A model generated the notes under the pieces. The model was given only the letters and a program-made list of their open reading frames with translations, had not been told where the DNA came from and did not search any database. 42,165 nucleotides of DNA, taken from assembly GCA_023954375.1 (NCBI GenBank), contig JAMLIC010000067.1, forward strand, positions 1 through 42,165, in the 5' to 3' direction. The DNA comes from Planctomycetota bacterium (GTDB lineage Bacteria > Planctomycetota > J058). The translations under genes were made by a program, and so were the position numbers. Positions 7,228 to 14,221 of the stretch are shown here, in pieces (the first letter of the stretch is position 1; each line of letters starts with the position of its first letter).

Positions 7228-8181
7228 CTAGCGGCCCGGGCGGGGCGGCTCCGGGGGCAGCCCGTCGGGCTCCTTCGGGCGGGGCGGGGTCCTGGGCCTC
7301 TCGGGGAACCAGGCGCGCTTGTGCACGGTGAGCGGGCCCTTGCCGTCGAGCTCGAGGACCGACTCGCCCTCGCGGCGCGTCTGGCGCAGGCGCCCCTCGC
7401 CCTGGAGGTCGACCTTCGCCACCTTCCGGCGCTCGAGCGAGAAGAGCACCTCGCCCACGAGCGTGGCCCGGAAGCGCGGGGCGTCCTCCTCGTCGCCCTG
7501 GGCGCCGGTGGCGTCGATGTCGACCGAGATCACCGCGTAGCGCTCCTTCGGGGCGCCCTCGTCGAGGGCGAGCTCGCGCACCTCGACGAACCGGCAGACG
7601 ATCCGCCCCTCGGCCTGCTGGCCGAGCCCCTTGCCCAGCGTGCGGCGCAGGCGGTCGCCCTCGATCCGCCACTCGGCGCCGACCGCCACGGGCTCCTTCG
7701 GGAGGATCGCCTCGTAGCGCTCGGTGTGGAGCTCCTCGTCGAGCACGTCGACCGGGATCGGCGGGTCGCCCTTCGGGCGCACCCGGCGCCGCCCCTCGTC
7801 GTCGAGCCCGACGACGATCCGCCGCTGGTGGAGCGGGCTCAGCTCGCGCGTGAGCGCCCCGGCCCCCGGCAGGCGCAGGCCGTCCCAGGCCTCGGCGAAG
7901 CTCCGCTCGACCTCGGCGACGTGGCCGTCCTTCACCTTCGTCAGCTCGTCGCGGTAGCGGCGGACGACGACCTGCTCCTGCTCGCTCGTGCGGTCGATCC
8001 GCGCCGTGGCCAGCTGCAGGCGGATCTTCAGCAGGAGGTCCATGCGGGCCTCGACCTCCTGCTTGTCGCCGAGCGCGTAGCGCGGCGCGAGGTCGTGGGT
8101 CCCCTCGTCCTGCGCCGTCGCCGCGCCGGCGACGAGCAGGACGGGCGCGAGGACGGCCCCGAGCGGACGAGCGAGGCGCAC
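7228..8181 (-). CDS. Secreted protein of unknown function
   Basis: Predicted 317-residue exported protein with signal peptide (LGAVLAPVLLVAGAATAQ). The mature part is mixed beta/alpha with many charged residues, including YALGDKQEVEARMDLLLKI and PVAVGAEWRIEGDRLRRTLG. It ends in a Pro/Arg-rich tail. The general look is of the planctomycete secreted proteins that measure as lipocalin-like or beta-sandwich folds, but no family is recognised with confidence. The start is GTG at 8181, three bases after the TAG of the HMGL-family gene upstream, so the two are likely cotranscribed. Its stop codon TAG lies in an 11-base string (TAGTGTGATCG) also found at the serpin stop, at the edge of the structured repeat. 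Confidence 0.7.
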   Translation of the reverse strand: MRLARPLGAVLAPVLLVAGAATAQDEGTHDLAPRYALGDKQEVEARMDLLLKIRLQLATARIDRTSEQEQVVVRRYRDELTKVKDGHVAEVERSFAEAWDGLRLPGAGALTRELSPLHQRRIVVGLDDEGRRRVRPKGDPPIPVDVLDEELHTERYEAILPKEPVAVGAEWRIEGDRLRRTLGKGLGQQAEGRIVCRFVEVRELALDEGAPKERYAVISVDIDATGAQGDEEDAPRFRATLVGEVLFSLERRKVAKVDLQGEGRLRQTRREGESVLELDGKGPLTVHKRAWFPERPRTPPRPKEPDGLPPEPPRPGR

Positions 8182-8184
8182 GCG

Positions 8185-9441
8185 CTAGACCCGGGCGCTC
8201 GCCGGCGCCCCGGCCAGCGCGCGGACCTCCGCCTCGGTGAGCAGGCGGTTGCTCTTCTTGGCGGCGTCGAAGATCCGCTCGACGACGGCGTCCTGCGGCT
8301 CGTAGCCGTGGCGCTCGAGCCAGAAGACGACGTTGCTCTTGCCGCTCATGGGGCCGATCGTGATCTTCTGCTCGAGGCCGAAGACGTCCGCCGGCACGCC
8401 CGAGTAGACGCGGTTGGCCAGCCACGTGTCGCCCTTGCGGAAGGCCTTGATCACGGCCGCCGCGTGCACGCCCGTGGCCGTCTCGAAGGCGTCGCTGCCG
8501 ACGACCGGGTAGTTCTTCGGGATCGGGACCTTGCAGGCCTCGCTCACCTTCTGCACGTAGCGGGGCAGCGCGGTCAGGTCGACCGACTCGTCGAGCCAGC
8601 CCATGAGGCGCATGTTCACGAGCAGCTGGTCCATGGACGTGTTGCCGCTGCGCTCGCCGATCCCCAGCGCGCAGCCGTGCACCTGGTCGACGCCCGCCTC
8701 CATGGCGGCGATCGCGTTGATCAGGCCCAGGCCGCGGTCGTTGTGCCCGTGCCAGTCGAGCTTCACCTCCGGCCGGCCGCTCTTCGCCACCAGCGCGCGC
8801 ATGTGGCGCACGAGCGCGTGGACGCCCCGCGGCTCGACGTGGCCGCACGTGTCGCAGATGCACAGGCGGCTGGCGCCGTGCTCGATCGCGGTGCGGTAGA
8901 GCAGGTCGATCGTCTCGGGCTTGGCGCGGGTGGTGTCCTCGGTCACGTACATGACCTCGAGGCCCTCGCGCACGGCGAAGTCGATCGCCTCGACCGAGTG
9001 CTTCAGCATGCGCTCGAGGCTCCAGTCCTCGGCGTACTTGCGGATCTCGGACGAGCCGATGAACAGGCAGGCCATGATCGGCACGCCCGTCTTCTGCACG
9101 ATCCGCGCGATCGGCTCGACGTCGGCGAGGTGCGTGCGGGCGGCGCAGTTCGCCTTGATCTTCAGCTTCGCGTCGCGCATCTCCTCGCACAGGCGCGTGA
9201 CGTCGGCCACGGCGCGCGGCCCGGCCCCGGGGAGGCCGACGTTCGCCGTGTGGATCCCCAGCGCCTCCATGAGGTGCAGGAGCTCGAGCTTGTCCTCGAT
9301 CGCAGGGTCGTGGACCGACGGCGACTGGAGGCCGTCGCGCAAGGACTCGTCGTCGAGCGTGACCGGGTGACGCGGCGGCCGCGGGTCGACCTCGTTCCAG
9401 TCGTGGATCAGGCCCTCGTGGTCGTGGTCGCGCTGGGTCAT
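8185..9441 (-). CDS. HMGL-family acyltransferase, 2-isopropylmalate synthase-like
   Basis: Predicted 418-residue TIM-barrel enzyme of the HMGL-like family, which condenses acetyl-CoA with a 2-oxo acid. Signature parts are DDESLRDGLQSPSV near the N-terminus (Arg/Asp catalytic and metal site), the metal motif DWHGHNDRGLGL, and GCALGIGERSGNTSMDQLL. The C-terminal part (GVHAAAVIKAFRKGD and KSNVVFWLERHGYE) matches the communication region of isopropylmalate synthases. The leucine-binding LeuA dimer domain is absent, so feedback by leucine is unlikely. 2-Isopropylmalate synthase is favoured; homocitrate or citramalate synthase are possible. The ATG at 9441 is preceded by GAGGTG. No other leucine genes are adjacent. 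Confidence 0.82.
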   Translation of the reverse strand: MTQRDHDHEGLIHDWNEVDPRPPRHPVTLDDESLRDGLQSPSVHDPAIEDKLELLHLMEALGIHTANVGLPGAGPRAVADVTRLCEEMRDAKLKIKANCAARTHLADVEPIARIVQKTGVPIMACLFIGSSEIRKYAEDWSLERMLKHSVEAIDFAVREGLEVMYVTEDTTRAKPETIDLLYRTAIEHGASRLCICDTCGHVEPRGVHALVRHMRALVAKSGRPEVKLDWHGHNDRGLGLINAIAAMEAGVDQVHGCALGIGERSGNTSMDQLLVNMRLMGWLDESVDLTALPRYVQKVSEACKVPIPKNYPVVGSDAFETATGVHAAAVIKAFRKGDTWLANRVYSGVPADVFGLEQKITIGPMSGKSNVVFWLERHGYEPQDAVVERIFDAAKKSNRLLTEAEVRALAGAPASARV

Positions 9442-9508
9442 GGCCGCACCTCGCTCCCCGTTTCGTCCAGCGTAACCCATGCGGCCGTGGGACGGGACCG
9501 GGGCCGGG

Positions 9509-11992
9509 TCACTGCATGCGCCAGCCGCTCCCCGGGGCCGGGCGCAGGCACCCGTGGACCCAGCGGAGGAGCTCGTCGCGCGTGAGGTGCGACAGGTCCT
9601 GCAGCTCCTCCTGGAGCATCCGCGCGACGCTCCGCGCCGACGGGCTCACGTCCTCCTCGCCGAAGACGACCGCCGCCACCGCGTCGACGTCCCCGGCGAG
9701 CGCCGCGTCCACGAGCGCGGCGGCGGCGGCGGCGTGCTCCTCCGGCGTCGGCAGCGGCCGCAGCCCGGTCACCTCGGCGGCCGGGACCCGGCGCAGGGCG
9801 TCCACGGTCAGCACGCCCAGGAGCAGCGCGCCGTCGGCGTCGACCTCGGCCTGGAGCACGAGCGCCGGCGCCTCGCCGACCTCGGCCATCGCCGGGAGCC
9901 GCAGGGGCGCGCGGCGGCCGCGCCCGTCGAGGTGGAACACGGCGCGCCCGGCCTCGACGTCGGCCGCGGTGGCGGCCCGGTCGAGCGGGGGCAGGTCCGG
10001 GATGAACCCGGGCCGCCCCCAGGGCCCCGCGTTGACGCCCAGCGCGGCGGCCTCGAGGAGCGTGGGGCGCCGCGCCCCGGGCACGGCGCGGGCGGCGAAC
10101 CGGCGCACGTCGGCCAGGCGCGCGTCGCGGTCGCGCAGGAGCGGGTGCGCGCGCGGGGTGCCGGCGAGGAGGTCGCCGAGGCGGAGCGCCGCCTCGTCGC
10201 ACCAGCGCGAGGCGGCGTCGCCCTCGCACGCGGCCGGGTCGAGCCACGCGGGCGGCGGGGCCGGGACCGTCGGCGCCTCGCCGTCGCTCGCGTGGATGCG
10301 GTCGCCGACCAGCCGGTAGCGGCGCCCGGACGGGCGCTCGTCCTCCAGGACGGCCCGCAGGAGCGCCAGGCAGGCCGGGTGGTGGAGCCACGCGTCGTCG
10401 CCCTCCAGGGGGGTGAAGGCGAGGACGCGCGCGCGCGCCACCGTGTGGAGCGGATGCCCCGGGCCGGCGAAGGCCAGGAGGGCCGCGTCGGCGGCGGGGC
10501 GTCCGGCCCTGGCGAGCGCCGCGACCAGGCGCGTGAGCGGGATCGGGGCCTCCTGGTCGAGCCGCTCCAGGCCCGCGAAGAGGCGCCCGGCGGCGAGCTG
10601 GGTCGCGACGCGGTCGAGCGGCCCCGGCGCCCCGAGGGCCTCGCACGCGAGCGCCAGCTCGAGGCGGAGGGACGGGCGGAGGGTCGCGTCGTGGTGCGCC
10701 TCGAGCGCGGGCGCGATGCGCTCGTCGCCGAGGGCGACCAGGGCGGCCAGGTGCGGGCTCGCCTGCGCGACGTCGAGCGCGAGCGGTCCGAGGTCCTGCT
10801 CGAAGGCGCGCAGGATCGCCTCGGCCGCCGTGGGCCCCTCGAGGCGCAGGGCGAACGCTCGCAAGGGGTCGCGGGAGAGCCGCTCCGACGCCTCCGCGCG
10901 CGCGCGCGGCGGCGCGGCGGCGTCGAGGAGGAGACGGCGCAGGCGCTCCTCGAGGGGCGCGTCGCCGTGGGCCGCCCAGTAGGCGCGCGCCCGGCGCGCC
11001 ACGGCCCCGGGCTCGTCGCTCCACCCCTCCAGGAGCGCGGACGTCCCGAGGAGCTCACCCAGCAGCTCGACGGCGACCTGGCGCACCGGCACGGGATGGA
11101 GGCCGCGCGCGCGCACCCGCTCGACCTCGACGGTGCGCGTGAGCCGCGCGTCGCGCTCGAGGCAGTCGAGCAGCGCGGGCACCGCGGCGTCCTCGGCGTC
11201 GAGGAGGTCGCGCGCGGTCGGGTCGCCGAGGAGGTCGAGGCCGCCCGCCGGCGTTCGCTCCCCCACGACGTCCTCCAGCAGCTCCACGAGCCGCTCGACC
11301 GTCGGCTCGTCGAGCACCAGCCCGCGCGGCGCCTCCTGCGCCTCGCGCACGCGGCGCTCGAGGTCGGCCAGGAGCGTCCGCCACGGCCCGTAGGCGTCGG
11401 CGGCGTCGCCGAGCGGCGCGAGGGCGCGCGCCGCCAGGAGCGCCTCGTCGTCGGCGCGGCGCTCGAAGGCGCGGACCGCGACCAGGAGGAGGCGCCAGGC
11501 CCGCTCCGCGCGGACGAGGTCCTCGATCGCGCCCTGCGGCGCGCGGGCGCGCGCGCGCTCGACGAGGTCCGCCGCGAGCGCCTCGTGGCCCAGTCGCAGG
11601 GCCCAGGCGGCCCACGCGAGGACCGCCCCCGGCGCGGCGCGCGCTGCCCCGCCGCGCCCCAGCGCGCGGTCGAGCGCCACCTCGAAGTCGGTCGGGATCA
11701 GCGCGGTGTCGGGCACGACGAGGACCTCGCGCAGGTCGAGGAGGACGAGCCGACCGGGCCGCGCGACGCCCGCGTCGGCCCAGCCCTCGACCTCGACCTC
11801 GGCCTCGGTCGCGAACCCGTCGTGCCCTCGCACCACGGCCGTGGCGCGGACCCACCGCCCGCCGCGCGGGTCGAGCAGCCCGGCCGCCTCGAACACCGCC
11901 TCGAGCGCGCGGCGGTCGTCCAGGGCCAGCTCGCCCGCGCTCACCGGCGCGGCGACGACGAGGGCCAGGGCCAGCGCGCGCGCTCTGAGCAT
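9509..11992 (-). CDS. Large secreted helical-repeat protein of unknown function
   Basis: Predicted 827-residue exported protein. It has a signal peptide (RALALALVVAAPVSAG). A long stretch follows (about 100-560) of Leu/Ala/Arg-rich helices with the look of HEAT-like or other alpha-solenoid repeats, for example VPALLDCLERDARLTRTVEV and HLAALVALGDERIAPALEAH. The C-terminal part (about 640-800) mixes beta strands with GEAPALVLQAEVDADGALLL and ends in a short helical region. No enzyme motif is seen. The ATG at 11992 follows GGAGG with about seven bases spacing. Neighbours do not point to a job. The scaffold reading is inferred from composition only. Confidence 0.65.
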   Translation of the reverse strand: MLRARALALALVVAAPVSAGELALDDRRALEAVFEAAGLLDPRGGRWVRATAVVRGHDGFATEAEVEVEGWADAGVARPGRLVLLDLREVLVVPDTALIPTDFEVALDRALGRGGAARAAPGAVLAWAAWALRLGHEALAADLVERARARAPQGAIEDLVRAERAWRLLLVAVRAFERRADDEALLAARALAPLGDAADAYGPWRTLLADLERRVREAQEAPRGLVLDEPTVERLVELLEDVVGERTPAGGLDLLGDPTARDLLDAEDAAVPALLDCLERDARLTRTVEVERVRARGLHPVPVRQVAVELLGELLGTSALLEGWSDEPGAVARRARAYWAAHGDAPLEERLRRLLLDAAAPPRARAEASERLSRDPLRAFALRLEGPTAAEAILRAFEQDLGPLALDVAQASPHLAALVALGDERIAPALEAHHDATLRPSLRLELALACEALGAPGPLDRVATQLAAGRLFAGLERLDQEAPIPLTRLVAALARAGRPAADAALLAFAGPGHPLHTVARARVLAFTPLEGDDAWLHHPACLALLRAVLEDERPSGRRYRLVGDRIHASDGEAPTVPAPPPAWLDPAACEGDAASRWCDEAALRLGDLLAGTPRAHPLLRDRDARLADVRRFAARAVPGARRPTLLEAAALGVNAGPWGRPGFIPDLPPLDRAATAADVEAGRAVFHLDGRGRRAPLRLPAMAEVGEAPALVLQAEVDADGALLLGVLTVDALRRVPAAEVTGLRPLPTPEEHAAAAAALVDAALAGDVDAVAAVVFGEEDVSPSARSVARMLQEELQDLSHLTRDELLRWVHGCLRPAPGSGWRMQ

Positions 11993-12019
11993 CGGCGACC
12001 TCCGGGGGCGAGCATAGCC

Positions 12020-12745
12020 TCAGCCCGGAGGGCGGTCGAAGAACTCCTTCCAGAAGCGCACCTCGTCGTCCGAGAGCGGCCCGCCGTCGCGCCGCGCCTC
12101 GGGCGCGCGCGAGGCCGGGCCGCTCGACGACGGCCTGGCGGCGGGCGGGGTCTTCGCGGCGGGCGGACTCTTCGCGGCCGGCGGGGGCTTCGCGGCCGGC
12201 GGGGGCTTCGCGGCGGGCGGAGCCGCCGCGACCTGACCGGGCGAGGGCGCCGTCGACGTCCCCGCGTCCCCGCCGAACGCCTTCAGCCAGGCGCGCACCT
12301 CCTCGGGCGGGAGGGTGCGCTCGCGCGCGTGCCGCTCGCGGGCCGCGGCCAGGTCGTCCTCGACGCGCCGCACGAACGAGCGCGGCGCGAGCGCCTCCTG
12401 GCCCACGGCGTCGGCCACCGCCGTGATCTCGCGGTCGGCCGAGACGACGACGCGGCGGCCGCGCCCCTGGCGCAGCCGCCGCTTCAGCTCGGCGTCGGCC
12501 TCGTCGTCCATGTAGACGACCGTCAGTCCGGCCACCGGACCGGGCCCCGGCCGCCCCGCGTCGAGCGGCCGCCGGCCGTCCATGACCACGACCACGCTCG
12601 CCCGCCGCCGCGGCACCGACAGCCACGCCGCCAGCAGCTGCACGAGCGCCCGGCCGGCCGCCCCCGGCCCCTCGCGAGCGAGCAGGTCCTTCAGCCGCGG
12701 CTCGGCGTGGATCAGGTTGAACGCGTCGACCAGGTACGTGACCAC
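12020..12745 (-). CDS. NYN-domain (YacP-like) putative ribonuclease with PPAAK repeats
   Basis: Predicted 241-residue PIN-like protein of the NYN/YacP group, to which the B. subtilis endoribonuclease Rae1 belongs. The start VVTYLVDAFNLIH gives the first catalytic Asp; acidic residues follow in VVVMDGRRPL and VYMDDEADAEL, and VVVSADREITAVADAVG is typical of the fold. The NYN domain covers about residues 1-150. A Pro/Ala/Lys repeat linker (about 170-205) and a short acidic tail (DDEVRFWKEFFDRPPG) complete the protein. The start at GTG 12745 was chosen because it leaves the usual short lead before LVDAFN; a GTG at 12760 is also in frame. The RNA target is unknown. Confidence 0.8.
   Translation of the reverse strand: MVTYLVDAFNLIHAEPRLKDLLAREGPGAAGRALVQLLAAWLSVPRRRASVVVVMDGRRPLDAGRPGPGPVAGLTVVYMDDEADAELKRRLRQGRGRRVVVSADREITAVADAVGQEALAPRSFVRRVEDDLAAARERHARERTLPPEEVRAWLKAFGGDAGTSTAPSPGQVAAAPPAAKPPPAAKPPPAAKSPPAAKTPPAARPSSSGPASRAPEARRDGGPLSDDEVRFWKEFFDRPPG
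12139..12231 (-). repeat. In-frame tandem 15-18 bp repeat coding PPAAK/PPPAAK
   Basis: About five tandem units inside the NYN gene code for PPAAK, PPPAAK, PPPAAK, SPPAAK and TPPAAR. The unit length is mostly 18 bp. It produces a basic, proline-rich flexible linker. Copy number may vary between strains. Confidence 0.75.
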
Positions 12746-12765
12746 GAGCCCACCGTACACGCAGA

Positions 12766-12789
12766 CGGGCCCGGGAGGACCCGGGCCCG
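12766..12789. other. 10-bp GC hairpin with AGGA loop upstream of the NYN gene
   Basis: Perfect 10-bp stem (12766-12775 and 12780-12789) around a 4-nt loop. A second smaller hairpin (7-bp stem, 12803-12809 and 12813-12819) lies next to it. Together with the repeat at 12898-13084 they fill the space between lpoB and the NYN gene, where they could terminate the lpoB transcript. No promoter is obvious. Confidence 0.4.
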
Positions 12790-12897
12790 CCAGACGAAGG
12801 ACCGCACCCGTCGGGTGCGCTCACCCAACCGTCGGGCCGCGCTCGCCAGCCCCGGCTCAGGACGCCGGCACGACGGACGCCAGCGCGCCGGTCCGCC

Positions 12898-13084
12898 CCC
12901 GAGCACACCTCACCGGGCGTTCGCAGCCGAACGCCAGGCGAGGCCGTGGAGGGCGAGGCGATGCGGCGCGAAGGCGAGCGAAGGCGGCCTCAGGGCCGCC
13001 GAGCGAGCCTGAGCGGTCCGTGGGGCGCGCGCAGCGCGCCCCGCGGACGCACCGCAGCGCCCGCCATCCTCGGCCGCAGCCGTC
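12898..13084 (-). repeat. Structured dispersed repeat, copy 2
   Basis: Second near-complete copy of the element at 7028-7227. The same hairpins recur. The outer pair CCTCACC/GGCGAGG is kept with one changed pair, and inside it is an 8-bp stem (12916-12923 and 12928-12935). The GGCGGCC/GGCCGCC stem (12983-12989 and 12994-13000) has a different loop. The last stem is again 15 bp with a 3-nt loop (13016-13030 and 13034-13048), but with a different sequence and one wobble. It again begins directly behind a stop codon, here that of lpoB. Confidence 0.8.
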
Positions 13085-13711
13085 TCAGTCCCTGACCTTG
13101 CGCATCTTGGTCCGGGTGGTGAGGACCACGCGGCCCTTGCGCGTGTCGACCAGGCGCAGGCTGAACCAGTAGTCGTGCTGCTTGACCCCGTCGACCTCGA
13201 TCACGTCGTCCGTGATCTCGCCGCGCAGCAGGAGGCCCGTCATGTCCTCGCCGCCCATCTCCGGGGCCTGGGCCGCCTGGTCCGCGTCGACCATGCCCGA
13301 GGCCGCGTAGGCGCGCTCGTCCATGACCGCGTCCGAGTCGCTGCCCGGGCCGTCGCGCGAGCCGACGAGGTAGACGACCTCCTGCTCGACGAGCGTGTTC
13401 AGGAGCTCGTTGCGCAGGTTCACCACGTCGAAGTGCACGCGCGTGCGGTTCTGGATCTTGTCCACCCGCACCTGCGGCTTGGGCGGGTTGTCCGAGCTCA
13501 TGGGGATGTGCGCCTCCCACCCCCGGGCGTTCTTCTCCGAGATCTTCTTGGCCATGTCGCGCACGGCCTCCTCGATCTCGTGGCCGCCGATGTGGCTGGT
13601 CTTCACGAGGCCCGGGTCGCTGGCGTCGGCCCGACGGTGGGTCGTGCCGCAACCGGACAGCCCGGCGACGGCGACGAGCGCGGCGCAGGACAGCGAAAGC
13701 TGACGGATCAT
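13085..13711 (-). CDS. lpoB: LpoB-like penicillin-binding protein activator lipoprotein
   Basis: Predicted 208-residue lipoprotein of the LpoB family. The lipobox LSGC places the lipidated Cys at residue 21. The mature part has the family pattern: ASDPGLVKTSHIGGHEIEEA, then NRTRVHFDVVNLRNELLNTL, then LRGEITDDVIEVDG and a closing strand VDTRKGRVVLTTRTK. In Gammaproteobacteria LpoB is an outer-membrane lipoprotein that activates the synthase PBP1B; here only the family is certain. The ATG at 13711 was chosen because it begins the signal sequence, and purine-rich GGGGAAG precedes it. The neighbouring YcfL gene matches the E. coli ycfL-lpoB arrangement. Confidence 0.85.
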   Translation of the reverse strand: MIRQLSLSCAALVAVAGLSGCGTTHRRADASDPGLVKTSHIGGHEIEEAVRDMAKKISEKNARGWEAHIPMSSDNPPKPQVRVDKIQNRTRVHFDVVNLRNELLNTLVEQEVVYLVGSRDGPGSDSDAVMDERAYAASGMVDADQAAQAPEMGGEDMTGLLLRGEITDDVIEVDGVKQHDYWFSLRLVDTRKGRVVLTTRTKMRKVRD

Positions 13712-13729
13712 GATCTTCCCCTCTCCAGG

Positions 13730-13748
13730 CCGCGCGCCCCGCGCGCGG
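13730..13748. other. Hairpin in the ycfL-lpoB spacer
   Basis: An 8-bp GC stem (13730-13737 and 13741-13748) with a 3-nt loop sits in the 64-bp space between the ycfL stop and the lpoB start. It could act as a partial terminator or an RNA-stability element that sets the lpoB level. Confidence 0.35.
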
Positions 13749-13775
13749 CGACTCCCTGCGGAACAGGGCGGCATT

Positions 13776-14192
13776 CTATTCGGACGCATACCGCAGGTGG
13801 AACTCCGCGCGCACGGCGCCCTCGCGGGTGGCGTGGCCGTCCACCTCGACCTCCTCCAGCGGGTTGGCCCACCGGGTGGCCCAGTTGTCCCCGCCGCCGC
13901 CCACGACGATCTGCTTGCCGTCGGCGTCGTACCAGCGCCAGCGGAACTCGAACGGCATCTTCTCGTCCTCGTGGTTCCGGACGCGCACCCAGGCGGTGAG
14001 GATGTCGCCCTCGTAGGCGACGCGGCCCGAGGCGAGCTCGAGCTCCTCCTGCAGGCCGGGGTTGAGGACCTGGATGTCGACGTTGCCGCCCTCGGCGTTG
14101 ATCTTCATCACGTTGGCGGCGTTCGAGCGGCAGCCCGGGAGGGCCACCAGGCCGAGGACGAGCAGCAGGAGCACGTTGAGGTGACGGGTCAC
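13776..14192 (-). CDS. ycfL: YcfL-like (DUF1425) lipoprotein
   Basis: Predicted 138-residue lipoprotein of the YcfL/DUF1425 family. The signal ends in the lipobox LPGC with Cys21. The mature domain is a small beta-sandwich: VLNPGLQEELELASGRVAYE, then DILTAWVRVRNHEDEKMPFE, then FRWRWYDADGKQI and GHATREGAVRAEFHLRY. The start is GTG at 14192, four bases after GGAGGAACC. In E. coli ycfL lies next to lpoB, and the same pairing is seen here. The exact function is unknown; it probably acts in the cell envelope with its neighbours. Confidence 0.85.
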   Translation of the reverse strand: MTRHLNVLLLLVLGLVALPGCRSNAANVMKINAEGGNVDIQVLNPGLQEELELASGRVAYEGDILTAWVRVRNHEDEKMPFEFRWRWYDADGKQIVVGGGGDNWATRWANPLEEVEVDGHATREGAVRAEFHLRYASE

Positions 14193-14221
14193 GGTTCCTC
14201 CGGTGTCTTCGTGTCAGGACC

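Noticed and set aside
9479..13012. Very long open frame on the plus strand (about 1,177 codons)
   Set aside because: The product is low-complexity Arg/Ala/Gly/Pro, and the minus strand of the same region holds proteins with signal peptides and recognised domains. It is an effect of the high GC content.
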